This document shows positions 50,343-59,459 of a stretch of DNA of 64,000 bases, piece by piece. The notes beneath the pieces were generated by a model. The model saw nothing but the letters and a program-made list of their open reading frames with translations. It had not been told where the DNA came from and did not search any database. Source of the stretch: Streptomyces griseoviridis (GTDB lineage: Bacteria; Actinomycetota; Actinomycetes; Streptomycetales; Streptomycetaceae); NCBI GenBank assembly GCA_014649155.1, contig BMSM01000016.1, positions 62,001 through 126,000 of the forward strand. Reading direction: 5' to 3'. The first letter of the stretch is position 1. Each line of letters starts with the position of its first letter. A program made the position numbers and the translations under genes.

Positions 50343-51008
50343 TCAGCGCCGCGTCGACGGCCCGGTGCGCGCCGGGTTCCGGCGCCGGGGCTCCGGGAGC
50401 CGCCGGGCCGCCGCGGACCGGCTCCCGCCGGACGCCCGCCCGGCACCGGCGTACGCGCCGCCGAGGGGTTCGGCCGCCGCGTCCGCCCGGGGGCCGGCGG
50501 CGTCTCCCGCGGGTTCCTCGGAGGTGCGCCCCGCCGTACGCCGCCGCACCAGGCGGGGGAGCAGGCCCCACAGCCCCAGGCAGAGCAGCAGCGTCGTCGC
50601 GCCCGCCGCCAGCCCGCCCGCGCGGCCGGCCGTCACGTCCACGACGAGCAGCACCGCGCCGGTGAACGCGAACACCAGCACTCCCATGCCGGCCGAGGCG
50701 AGCCGCGAGGACACCCGCACGATGTGCGCCTTGGCGCCCTGCTGGAAGAGCGAGCGGTGCAGCGCGGCCGGCGCGGTGAACAGGATGGCGGCGAGCACCG
50801 CGAGCAGCAGCGTGGTGACGTACGTGGCCCGCTGGACCGTGTCGAGGTCGGGGAAGCGCGGGGTGAACGCCAGGGACAGCAGGAAGGCGAAGAGGATCTG
50901 CACGCCCGTCTGGGTGACCCGCAGCTCCTGGAGCAGCTCGCCGAAGTTGCGGTCGGCGCGCTGCAGCGGGGTCTCACCCCGCGCGGTGCAGGGACGGTGG
51001 TCGGCCAT
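50343..51008 (-). CDS. DUF6328-type membrane protein
   Basis: A 221-aa protein. The N-terminal RADRNFGELLQELRVTQTGVQILFAFLLSLAFTPRF block is typical of the small four-helix membrane family DUF6328. Hydrophobic segments occur at about residues 35-52, 63-85, 108-128 and 133-150. The last 65 residues are a charged, Arg/Pro/Ala-rich tail. Function is unknown. ATG 51008 (MADHRPC) is chosen. It is convergent with the ATPase gene. Confidence 0.78.
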   Translation of the reverse strand: MADHRPCTARGETPLQRADRNFGELLQELRVTQTGVQILFAFLLSLAFTPRFPDLDTVQRATYVTTLLLAVLAAILFTAPAALHRSLFQQGAKAHIVRVSSRLASAGMGVLVFAFTGAVLLVVDVTAGRAGGLAAGATTLLLCLGLWGLLPRLVRRRTAGRTSEEPAGDAAGPRADAAAEPLGGAYAGAGRASGGSRSAAARRLPEPRRRNPARTGPSTRR

Positions 51009-51129
51009 GCCCCACGGATATCCCGAGGGGCCCGGATCACTCCCGACCGTGCGCACGGACGTGCGAATCCGAGGGGGTGACCGGCCGTCACGACCGCCCG
51101 CCGGGGCCGCCGGCACCCCCTCGGGCGGC

Positions 51130-51603
51130 TCACTTCACCCGGCCGTACCAGACGCTCTTCGTCCAGATCTTCTGGAGCCGGACCACGTCACCGGTCTTCG
51201 GGGCGTGCCAGATCTTGCCCTTCCCGGCGTAGATCCCCACGTGGTACACGCTCCGGCCCGAGTGGAAGAACACCAGGTCGCCGGCCTTGCGGCTGGAGGC
51301 CGTGATGTGGCGCGTCCGGTTGTACTGCTGGGCCGCCGTGCGCGGCAGCTTCTTGCCGGCCTTCTTGAACGAGTACAGCGTCAGCCCGGAGCAGTCGAAC
51401 CGGGACGGCCCGGTGGCCCCGTAGCGGTACGGGGCGCCCTTCTTGGACGCCGCGATCTTCAGCGCCTTGGTCGCGTGGGTGGCCGCGGCGGCCTCGGAGG
51501 CGATGCCGGGAACCACGATCGAGCCGCCCACGGCGGCGATGGTGAGGGCCGAGGCCGTGCCGGCACGGACCATCAGCGACGGGACACGATTGAGCGCAGT
51601 CAT
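51130..51603 (-). CDS. Secreted C40 (NlpC/P60) peptidoglycan endopeptidase
   Basis: A 157-aa protein with a signal peptide (residues about 1-40, MVRAGTASALTIAAVGGSIVVPGIASEAAAA) and a minimal NlpC/P60 domain. Catalytic Cys lies in SRFDCSGLTLYSF, His in SVYHVGIYAG, and the third residue near WHAPKTGD. It hydrolyses D-glutamyl-meso-DAP bonds in cell-wall peptides during growth or spore germination. ATG 51603 has AAGGG upstream. Its long leader has ydaO/c-di-AMP riboswitch features, a common arrangement for actinobacterial wall hydrolases. Confidence 0.93.
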   Translation of the reverse strand: MTALNRVPSLMVRAGTASALTIAAVGGSIVVPGIASEAAAATHATKALKIAASKKGAPYRYGATGPSRFDCSGLTLYSFKKAGKKLPRTAAQQYNRTRHITASSRKAGDLVFFHSGRSVYHVGIYAGKGKIWHAPKTGDVVRLQKIWTKSVWYGRVK

Positions 51604-51611
51604 GCGCAACC

Positions 51612-51765
51612 CTTCGTCAGCCGCCTGTGAAGGATGACCTGTCGGATTCGGGCTGGCGAAGTTGCCCGGCCGCGCGAACGCGGCTTCACCCCAAGGGCTG
51701 CTCGGCTCCGGCCATGGCGTGACCGTTCCGGCGACCCGTCATGCTCGGGTCCTCCACTCCTGCCG
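51612..51765 (-). ncRNA. Probable ydaO-yuaA (cyclic di-AMP) riboswitch
   Basis: Read on the minus strand, the leader of the NlpC/P60 gene shows in order GGAGGACCCGAGC, GGGTCGCCGGAAC, TTGGGGTGAAGCCGC, GGGCAACTTCGCC, CCCGAATCCGACAGGTCATC and the closing CAGGCGGCTGACGAAGGG. The GGGTGAA...CCGAATCCGACAG core and this gene context match actinobacterial ydaO elements. Ligand binding would switch off the wall hydrolase. Assignment is by recognition, without a covariance search. Confidence 0.75.
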
Positions 51766-52188
51766 ATCCACTCCTGTCGACCGGTCATCCGGGCGGCGGC
51801 AGGACTCGGCGTCCGCCCGGATCGCCCCGCCACTGCGGCGGGGTCTTGTCGTCAGACAGGGATCTTGACGCACCGAAGTCGGAAAATCCCAACGGAACGG
51901 GTGGTTTGTGTTGTTACTCACCACTCACCCGTTCGGGTGGAAGGCCCCGCGTCCCAGACGGCGGGACGGCGCCGATGACCGTCCGACCAGCGGCGGAACA
52001 GGTCATTTCGCTCCCGGACCAGGCGCGTTGCGCAAGCCGGACGGGTCCGGAGAAGGACGTGTTCCTACGCCGAAGGGGGGTACGCCGTTCGGTCCGTTCC
52101 GCCCTGTCCGGAGGGGACCGCGCAGGGGGCGGGCGGGAGCGTCGGCCGGCACCCCCGGCGGCCGGGTGATCCGGGCCGTGCGTCGCCC
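51766..52188. other. Intergenic stretch with 9-bp inverted repeat, no gene
   Basis: No coding feature is supported. GAACGGGTG (51895-51903) and CACCCGTTC (51926-51934) form a perfect inverted repeat around a 22-bp loop, possibly a promoter-proximal operator for the riboswitch transcript or an IS remnant end. Confidence 0.4.
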
Positions 52189-52563
52189 GCTCCGGGGGGT
52201 GTGCGGCATGGTGCGGGCCGCGTCCGCGATGACTGCGGCGTCCTTCGCGTCGGTCCTGGCTTCGCCGGGGTGGAGGTCGGCGCTCCTGCGCATCGCCAGT
52301 CCGGGCGGACAGGCGACCTCGCAGCCCGAGTCCCGGGCGACCGTGCGCGGGAGGGCGCCGATCGAGGCGGGCTGGTCCACGACCACCAGGACAGTGCCGA
52401 ACTCGGCCTTCAGCTTGTCGGACACGGCCCGCAGGTGAAGCTCGCCGTTCGGCAGCGGGGTGTCGAAGACCCTCTTCCCGGCCGGAGTCGGGCCGTGTCC
52501 GTGGTGCGCGTGCCTGCCGACGTCCAGGCCCAGGAAGACGCCCACCCCATCGATGTCGACCAT
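52189..52563 (-). pseudogene. IS110-family transposase fragment (N-terminal third)
   Basis: About 125 residues match the start of IS110-type transposases: VFLGLDVGRHAHHGHGPTPAGKRVFD, TVLVVVDQPASIGALPRTVARD and GEARTDAKDAAVIADAARTMPH. The DEDD catalytic acidic residues of this N-terminal RuvC-like domain are present, but the reading turns to unrelated Arg/Pro-rich sequence after residue 125, and the entire C-terminal Tnp_20 domain is missing. The element is inactive. It lies 530 bp from the urease operon and 585 bp from the NlpC/P60 gene, marking an old insertion or recombination point. Confidence 0.82.
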
Positions 52564-53092
52564 CGTGCCCCCATACGTCGATGCGTGCCGGCCTCACACT
52601 CGGGTGCCGTTCTCGCGCATCCACGTCATGCGGACCTGCCGCCCGCAAACGGCCGGGCACTGCGCCCGGCGCGCGGCGGTGGTCGGACCTCTGATCAGCG
52701 TCTCCGACGGCACCCCTCGGGCCCGGTGACACCACCCCCAGGTCATCCGTTCGGCAGGGGACGACAGTCACGCCGGGCCCGGAGGCCAGCGGCCCTCTTG
52801 CGGGACCGTGAAGAAGCTGACGGGGCGCCGGCGCCCGCTCCGCACCAGGTCCGGCGGGCCCGGGGCCGGCCCGGCCGCGCGGGGCCGGACGGGCGCCCCC
52901 TCCGCCCGCCCGGCCAAGGACGGGCAAAGGGGCCCCCAAGAAGTCGCCTCGGGCAACGAGAAGTGATCTTGGGCGGGTTAACGTGAGCGAAACCCGGTGC
53001 AACTAGCCTGCCGCTTCGGCCACCTGCGACGTTGCCCCGTGGCTGCGGCAACCGGACCCGCACGGTCCGGAGCGAGGACTGTGAGGTGGGAC
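52564..53092. other. Intergenic stretch upstream of urease
   Basis: No gene is supported in this 529-bp stretch; the left part may be IS110 flank. A run near 52970 (GGGCGGGTTAACGTGAGCG) precedes ureA. No clear urease regulatory site (for example GlnR a-site/b-site boxes) could be identified with confidence. Confidence 0.4.
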
Positions 53093-53395
53093 GTGCGACT
53101 GACCCCGCACGAGCAAGAGCGGCTGCTCATCCATGTGGCGGCCGACGTCGCCGAGAAGCGCCGGGCACGCGGCCTGAAGCTGAACCACCCCGAGGCCGTC
53201 GCCCTCATCACGTCGCACATCCTGGAGGGCGCCCGGGACGGCCGCACCGTCGCCGAACTGATGTCCTCCGGGCGTGAACTGCTCACCCGGGACGACGTCA
53301 TGGAGGGCATCCCCGAGATGCTCCACGACGTGCAGGTCGAGGCGACCTTCCCGGACGGCACCAAGCTCGTCACCGTCCACGACCCGATCGTCTGA
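53093..53395 (+). CDS. ureA: Urease gamma subunit
   Basis: A 100-aa UreA. It begins VRLTPHEQERLLIHVAADVAEKRRARGLKLNHPEAVALI and has the ILEGARDGRTVAELM and MLHDVQVEATFPDGTKLVTVHDPI blocks. The small gamma subunit packs around UreC in the (ABC)3 enzyme. GTG 53093 with GAGGTGGG upstream gives the invariant 100-residue length. First gene of ureABCFGD. Confidence 0.96.
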   Translation: MRLTPHEQERLLIHVAADVAEKRRARGLKLNHPEAVALITSHILEGARDGRTVAELMSSGRELLTRDDVMEGIPEMLHDVQVEATFPDGTKLVTVHDPIV

Positions 53396-53406
53396 GGGGA
53401 GCCGCC

Positions 53407-53718
53407 GTGACCCCCGGAGAGATCCTGTTCGCCGACGGTCCGATCGTCTACAACGAGGGCCGCGACATCACCCGGCTGACGGTCCTGAACGCCGCCGACC
53501 GGCCCGTCCAGGTCGGTTCCCACTACCACTTCGCCGAGGCCAACCCCGGGCTGGAGTTCGACCGCGCCGCGGCCCGCGGCAAGCGGCTGAACGTCGCCGC
53601 CGGCACGGCCGTACGCTTCGAGCCCGGCATCCCCGTCGAGGTCGAACTCGTCCCCGTCGCCGGCGCCCGGATCGTGCCCGGACTGCGCGGCGAGACCGGA
53701 GGTGCCCTCGATGCCTGA
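53407..53718 (+). CDS. ureB: Urease beta subunit
   Basis: A 103-aa UreB: PGEILFADGPIVYNEGR at the start, VGSHYHFAEANPGLEFDR in the middle and AAGTAVRFEPGIPVEVELV near the end. GTG 53407, 11 bp after ureA. Its 3' end overlaps ureC by 8 bp, ensuring balanced synthesis of structural subunits. Confidence 0.96.
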   Translation: MTPGEILFADGPIVYNEGRDITRLTVLNAADRPVQVGSHYHFAEANPGLEFDRAAARGKRLNVAAGTAVRFEPGIPVEVELVPVAGARIVPGLRGETGGALDA

Positions 53719-55432
53719 GATCTCCCGCCCCGCCTACGCCGACCTGTTCGGCCCCACCACCGGCGACCGGATCAGGCTCGCCGACACCGACCTGCTGATC
53801 GAGATCGAGGAGGACCGTTCCGGCGGCCCCGGGCTCGCCGGTGAGGAGGCCGTGTTCGGCGGCGGCAAGGTCATCCGCGAGTCGATGGGCCAGTCCCGCG
53901 CCACCCGCGCCGACGGCACTCCGGACACCGTGATCACCGGCGTGGTGATCGTCGACCACTGGGGGATCGTCAAGGCCGACGTCGGCATCCGCGACGGCCG
54001 GATCACCGGCATCGGCAAGGCCGGCAACCCCGACACCATGGACGGCGTCCACCCCGACCTGGTCATCGGCCCCGAGACCGAGATCATCGCGGGCAACGGA
54101 CGGATCCTGACGGCCGGCGCGGTCGACGCCCATGTGCACTTCATCTGCCCGCAGGTGGCCGACGAGGCGCTGGCCTCCGGCGTCACCACCCTGGTCGGCG
54201 GCGGCACCGGACCCGCCGAGGGCTCCAAGGCCACCACCGTCACGCCCGGCCCCTGGCACCTGGCCCGGATGTTCGCCGCGCTGGAGGCGTACCCGCTCAA
54301 CATCGGCCTGCTGGGCAAGGGCAACACCGTCTCCCAGGAGGCGATGCTCTCCCAGATCCGGGGCGGCGCGGTCGCCCTGAAGATCCACGAGGACTGGGGC
54401 GCCACCCCCGCCGCCATCGACGCCGCCCTCACCGCCGCCGACGCCACCGGCGTCCAGGTCGCCATCCACACCGACACCCTCAACGAGGCCGGTTTCGTGG
54501 GCGACACCCTCGCCGCGATCCGCGGCCGGGGCATCCACGCGTACCACACCGAGGGCGCCGGCGGCGGCCACGCCCCCGACATCATGACCGTGGTCTCCCA
54601 GCCGCACGTGCTGCCCAGCTCCACCAACCCGACCCGGCCCTACACTGTCAACACCGCCGAGGAACACCTCGACATGCTGATGGTCTGCCACCACCTCAAC
54701 CCGGCCGTCCCCGAGGACCTCGCGTTCGCGGAGTCCCGCATCCGGCCCTCCACCATCGGCGCCGAGGACGTCCTGCACGACCTCGGGGCGATCTCGATCA
54801 TCTCCTCCGACTCGCAGGCGATGGGCCGCATCGGCGAGGTGGTCCTGCGTACCTGGCAGACCGCCCACGTGATGAAGCGCCGGCGCGGCGCGCTGCCCGG
54901 CGACGGCCGGGCCGACAACCACCGCGTCCGCCGCTATGTCGCCAAGTACACGGTCAACCCGGCCCTCGCGCAGGGCATGGCGCACGAGATCGGCTCCGTC
55001 GAGACCGGCAAGCTCGCCGACCTCGTGCTGTGGGAACCGGCGTTCTTCGGCGTCAAGCCGCTCCTCGTGCTCAAGGGCGGCCAGATCGCGTACGCGCAGA
55101 TGGGCGACGCCAACGCCTCCATCCCCACCCCGCAGCCGGTCCTGCCCCGGCCCATGTACGGTGCGATCGGCCGGGCCCCGGCCGCCAACTCGGTCAACTT
55201 CGTCGCCCCGGCGGCGCTGGAGGACGGGCTGGCCCAGCGGCTGGGCCTCGGCAAGGAGTTCGTGGCGATCGAGTCGACGCGCGGCGTCACCAAGGCGGAC
55301 ATGCGGGAGAACGCCGCCCGCCCGGACGTCCGGATCGATCCCGACAGTTTCGCCGTGCACATCGACGGCGAGCTGGTCGAGGCGGCCCCGGCGCCCGAAC
55401 TGCCCATGGCCCAGCGTTACTTCCTCTTCTGA
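53711..55432 (+). CDS. ureC: Urease alpha (catalytic) subunit
   Basis: A 573-aa nickel enzyme hydrolysing urea to ammonia and carbamate. Metal and active-site segments are present: AVDAHVHFICPQ (two Ni-ligand His), GGAVALKIHEDWGATPAAID (the carbamylated Lys), AYHTEGAGGGHAPDIM (His ligands), MLMVCHHLNP (flap Cys-His) and IISSDSQAMGRIGEV (Asp ligand). The start is ATG 53711 (MPEISRPAYADLFGPT); an ATG 9 bp upstream is less likely. The stop overlaps the ureF ATG. Confidence 0.97.
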   Translation: MPEISRPAYADLFGPTTGDRIRLADTDLLIEIEEDRSGGPGLAGEEAVFGGGKVIRESMGQSRATRADGTPDTVITGVVIVDHWGIVKADVGIRDGRITGIGKAGNPDTMDGVHPDLVIGPETEIIAGNGRILTAGAVDAHVHFICPQVADEALASGVTTLVGGGTGPAEGSKATTVTPGPWHLARMFAALEAYPLNIGLLGKGNTVSQEAMLSQIRGGAVALKIHEDWGATPAAIDAALTAADATGVQVAIHTDTLNEAGFVGDTLAAIRGRGIHAYHTEGAGGGHAPDIMTVVSQPHVLPSSTNPTRPYTVNTAEEHLDMLMVCHHLNPAVPEDLAFAESRIRPSTIGAEDVLHDLGAISIISSDSQAMGRIGEVVLRTWQTAHVMKRRRGALPGDGRADNHRVRRYVAKYTVNPALAQGMAHEIGSVETGKLADLVLWEPAFFGVKPLLVLKGGQIAYAQMGDANASIPTPQPVLPRPMYGAIGRAPAANSVNFVAPAALEDGLAQRLGLGKEFVAIESTRGVTKADMRENAARPDVRIDPDSFAVHIDGELVEAAPAPELPMAQRYFLF

Positions 55433-56109
55433 TGTCCAGGGCCGCACTCCTGGTCCTGGCCGACGGACGCTTCCCCGCCGGCGGGCACGCGCACTCCGGG
55501 GGCGTCGAGGCGGCCGTCCGGGCCGGACGCGTCACCGCGGCGGCCGACCTCGCGGAGTTCTGCCGGGGCCGGCTGCACACCACCGGCCTGGTGTCCGCCG
55601 CCCTCGCCGCGGCGGCGGCCCTCGGCACGGACCCCGTCGCCCTCGACGCCGCCGCCGACGCGCGGACCCCGGCGCCCGCCCTGCGCACCGCCGCCCGCAG
55701 ACTCGGCCGGCAGCTCATGCGGGCCGCACGCGCCACCTGGCCGTCCCCCGAACTCGACGCCCTCGCCCGCGCGTTCCCCAAGGGCGCCCACCAGCCGGTC
55801 GTGCTCGGCCTCACCGCCCGGTCGGCCGGGCTGGAGCCGCAGGACGCGGCGTACTGCGCGGCGTACGAGAGTGTCGGCGGACCGGCGACGGCGGCCGTCC
55901 GGCTGCTCGGCCTCGACCCGTTCGACGCGACCGGCGTGCTGGCCCGGCTCGCCCCCGAGCTGGACCGGGTGGCCGACCGGGCCGTCGAGGCGGCCCGCGA
56001 AGTCCGCGACGAGGGCCGCCTCGACGCGCTGCCCGCGGCCTCCGCGCCGCTGCTGGAGCTGACGGCCCAGGCCCACGCGGGCTGGCCGGTCCGGCTCTTC
56101 GCGTCGTGA
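55432..56109 (+). CDS. ureF: Urease accessory protein UreF
   Basis: A 225-aa all-helical chaperone. LLVLADGRFPAGGHAHSGGVEAAVRAGRV at the N-terminus is the UreF start block, with ARAFPKGAHQPVVLGL in the middle. UreF joins UreD and UreG on apo-urease and gates GTP-dependent nickel insertion. Its ATG shares bases with the ureC stop (TGATG). No ureE gene is present in the operon, as in other Streptomyces. Confidence 0.92.
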   Translation: MSRAALLVLADGRFPAGGHAHSGGVEAAVRAGRVTAAADLAEFCRGRLHTTGLVSAALAAAAALGTDPVALDAAADARTPAPALRTAARRLGRQLMRAARATWPSPELDALARAFPKGAHQPVVLGLTARSAGLEPQDAAYCAAYESVGGPATAAVRLLGLDPFDATGVLARLAPELDRVADRAVEAAREVRDEGRLDALPAASAPLLELTAQAHAGWPVRLFAS

Positions 56110-56207
56110 GCACCCCCGCGCCTCCCGGACCCCCCCATGCCCCTCATGCCTTCCGTGCCCCCGACGCCTCCCGCGCCCCGGTGGAAAGACGACTTGGAGC
56201 CGCCCGT

Positions 56208-56881
<674 letters not shown>

Positions 56882-56885
<4 letters not shown>

Positions 56886-57649
56886 GGACGACGTCCGGCG
56901 TCCGCGCCACGGCCCGCGTCCACGCCCGCCGCGACGGACGGGGCGGCACCTGCCTGCCCGTGCTGGACGGCGAGGGCCCGCTCGCGCCGCGCCGGACCCG
57001 CGGCACCGGGGACGAGGCCCGGGTGACGCTGGTCGGCGCGATGAGCGGCCCGCTCGGCGGCGACCGCCTCACCGTCGAGACCGAGGTCGGGGAGGGCGCC
57101 CGGCTGCGCGTCGGCTCGGCCGCCGCCACCATCGCCCTGCCCGGCCAGACCAAGGAGGAGGCCCGCTACGACGTCCGGATCACCGTCGCCGACGACGGCG
57201 AACTGCGCTGGCTGCCCGAGCAGTTGATCTCCGCCGGCGGCAGCGACCTGTACGTCACCACCCGTGCCGACCTCGCCCCGGGAGCCCGGCTGGTGCTCCG
57301 CGAGGAGCAGGTGCTCGGCCGCGCCGGCGAGGAACCGGGCCGCCTCACCAGCCGGCTGACCGTGCGGATCGGCGGAGGGTGCGTCCTCGACCAGGAGCTG
57401 TCCTGCGGTCCCGGTGCCCCCGGCGGCTGGGACGGCCCCGCCGTGCTGGCGGGACACCGCGCCGTCGGGCAGGTCGTCGTCGTACACCCCCGGTACGGGG
57501 AACGGATGCCGGAGGCGCGGATGCTCGGGGAGGGCGCGGCCGTGCTGCCGCTCGCCGGGCCCGCGGTCCTCGTCACGGCGCTGGCCCCCGACGCCCTGTG
57601 CCTGCGCCGTCTGCTGGACGAGGCCCTCGCCGTTCTGGAGCGGGACTGA
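56882..57649 (+). CDS. ureD: Urease accessory protein UreD (UreH)
   Basis: A 255-aa scaffold protein. Blocks include PGQTKEEARYDVRITVADDGELRWLPEQLISAGGSDLYVTTRADLAPGARLVLREEQVLGR, typical of actinobacterial UreD. It contacts UreA/UreB-UreC and helps open the active site for nickel. ATG 56882 overlaps ureG's stop (ATGA). The last codons are part of a 23-bp tandem duplication that repeats the stop region. Confidence 0.93.
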
Positions 57650-57677
57650 CCCGCGTTCTGGAGCGGGACTGACCCGC
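57632..57677. repeat. 23-bp tandem duplication at the ureD stop
   Basis: The segment GTTCTGGAGCGGGACTGACC plus CGC occurs twice in direct succession (57632-57654 and 57655-57677). The first copy encodes the last residues LERD and the stop; the second duplicates the tail downstream without effect on the product. Confidence 0.93.
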
Positions 57678-57803
57678 CCCGCCGACCGAACGGGCCGTCC
57701 CGTTTATCGGATTGGCAAAGAAGTGGGACCGCCCCTGTTCTCAGGCGGCCCACAGCCGGGAGGATCCCCGTACCCATCGCAAGGATGTACGGGGAGGGTC
57801 CAC

Positions 57804-59411
57804 GTGAGGACGACACGACTGAAGCGGAGCACGGCCGCGCTCGGCACCGCCGTGGCGCTGGTCTCCGCGACGCTGGCGGCCGGCGCCGTCACCGCGCCCG
57901 CGGCCAACGCCAGCCCGGGTGCCCGGCACGGGCAGCCGCGGGACCTGGAGGCGTACGGCACCGCCGTCGCCGCGGCACGTGCCGCCAAGGCCGGGATCGA
58001 CTGGCGGGACTGCCCGGCGGACTGGAACCTGCCCGCGCCGATCCAGTGCGGCCACGTCACCGTCCCGCTCGACTACGCCAAGCCGTACGGCAAGCAGATC
58101 ACGCTCACCGTCGACCGTATCGGCAACACCGGGACCGAGGCCCAGCGGCAGGGCGCCCTCATCTACAACCCCGGCGGTCCCGGCGGCTCCGGCCTGCGCT
58201 TCCCGGCCCGCGTCACCGGCAAGAACCCGATCTGGGCGAAGACGGCCGAGGCGTACGACTTCGTGGGCTTCGACCCGCGCGGTGTCGGCAAGTCGACACC
58301 GATCTCCTGCGTCGACCCGCAGGAGTTCGTCAAGGCGCCGAAGATGGACCCGGTCCCCGACTCCGAGGCCGACAAGCGTGCCCAGCGCAAGCTGGCCCGC
58401 GAGTACGCCGAGGGCTGCGCCGAGCGCAGCGGCGAGATGCTGCCGCACATGACCACCCCGAACACCGCGCGCGACCTGGACGTCATCCGCGCGGCCCTCG
58501 GCGAGAAGAAGCTCAACTACCTCGGTGTCTCCTACGGCACCTACCTCGGCGCCGTCTACGGCACCCTCTTCCCCGGCCACGTCCGGCGCATGGTCGTCGA
58601 CAGCGTCGTCAACCCGTCCCGGGAGAAGATCTGGTACCAGGCCAACCTGGACCAGGACGTCGCCTTCGAGACCCGCTGGAAGGACTGGCAGGACTGGGTC
58701 GCGGAGAACGACGCGACGTACCACCTCGGCGACACCCGCGCCGAGGTCCAGGCCCAGTGGCTGAAGCTGCGCGCCACCGCCAAGAAGGCCCCGATCGGCG
58801 GCGTCGTCGGCCCGGCCGAACTCCTCTCCTTCTTCCAGAGCGCCCCGTACTACGACTCCGCGTGGGCCTCCGTCGCCTCGGTGTTCAGCGCCTACGCCGG
58901 CGGGGACACCCAGGCCCTGGTCGACGCCGCCGCCCCGGACCTGTCCGACACCGCGGGCAACGCCTCCTCGGAGAACGGCAACGCCGTCTACACGGCCGTG
59001 GAGTGCGCCGACGCCAAGTGGCCCACCGACTGGAAGACCTGGGACCGGGACAACACCCGGCTGCACCGGGACCACCCGTTCCTGACCTGGTCCAACGCCT
59101 GGATGAACCTGCCCTGCGCCACCTGGCCCACCAAGCAGCGCACCCCGGTGGACGTGAGGAGCGGCAAGGGTCTGCCGCCCGTGCTGATCGTCCAGTCGGA
59201 GCGGGACGCGGCCACCCCGTACGAGGGTGCCGTGGAACTGCACCAGCGGTTCAGGGGCTCCCGCCTGATCACCGAGCGGGACGCCGGTTCGCACGGCGTC
59301 ACCGGGCTCACCAACCCGTGCGTCAACGACCGCGTCGACGCCTATCTCCTCACCGGTGAGGTGGACCGCCGGGACGTGACCTGCGCCCCGCACGCCACGC
59401 CGAAGCCGTAA
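57804..59411 (+). CDS. Secreted S33 tripeptidyl aminopeptidase
   Basis: A 535-aa secreted protease. The signal peptide covers about 37 residues (basic RTTRLKR, hydrophobic ALGTAVALVSATLAAGAV, Ala-x-Ala region). The alpha/beta-hydrolase fold has the oxyanion segment IYNPGGPGGSGLRFPA, nucleophile YLGVSYGTYLGAVYG, acid in VQSERDAATPYEGA and His in DAGSHGVTGL. This is the Streptomyces Tap/SlpD/E type, which removes tripeptides from N-termini outside the cell. GTG 57804 with GGGGAGGG upstream. A strong terminator follows its stop. Confidence 0.94.
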   Translation: MRTTRLKRSTAALGTAVALVSATLAAGAVTAPAANASPGARHGQPRDLEAYGTAVAAARAAKAGIDWRDCPADWNLPAPIQCGHVTVPLDYAKPYGKQITLTVDRIGNTGTEAQRQGALIYNPGGPGGSGLRFPARVTGKNPIWAKTAEAYDFVGFDPRGVGKSTPISCVDPQEFVKAPKMDPVPDSEADKRAQRKLAREYAEGCAERSGEMLPHMTTPNTARDLDVIRAALGEKKLNYLGVSYGTYLGAVYGTLFPGHVRRMVVDSVVNPSREKIWYQANLDQDVAFETRWKDWQDWVAENDATYHLGDTRAEVQAQWLKLRATAKKAPIGGVVGPAELLSFFQSAPYYDSAWASVASVFSAYAGGDTQALVDAAAPDLSDTAGNASSENGNAVYTAVECADAKWPTDWKTWDRDNTRLHRDHPFLTWSNAWMNLPCATWPTKQRTPVDVRSGKGLPPVLIVQSERDAATPYEGAVELHQRFRGSRLITERDAGSHGVTGLTNPCVNDRVDAYLLTGEVDRRDVTCAPHATPKP

Positions 59412-59422
59412 CGCGTCCCATT

Positions 59423-59458
59423 CCAGGGGGCGGCCGGGTACTCCCGGCCGCCCCCTGG
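59423..59458. terminator. Bidirectional terminator hairpin
   Basis: A perfect 16-bp stem (CCAGGGGGCGGCCGGG) with loop TACT lies between the convergent aminopeptidase and epimerase stops. Without a T-run, it is the usual Streptomyces stem-only type and can serve both strands. Confidence 0.9.
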
Positions 59459-59459
59459 C

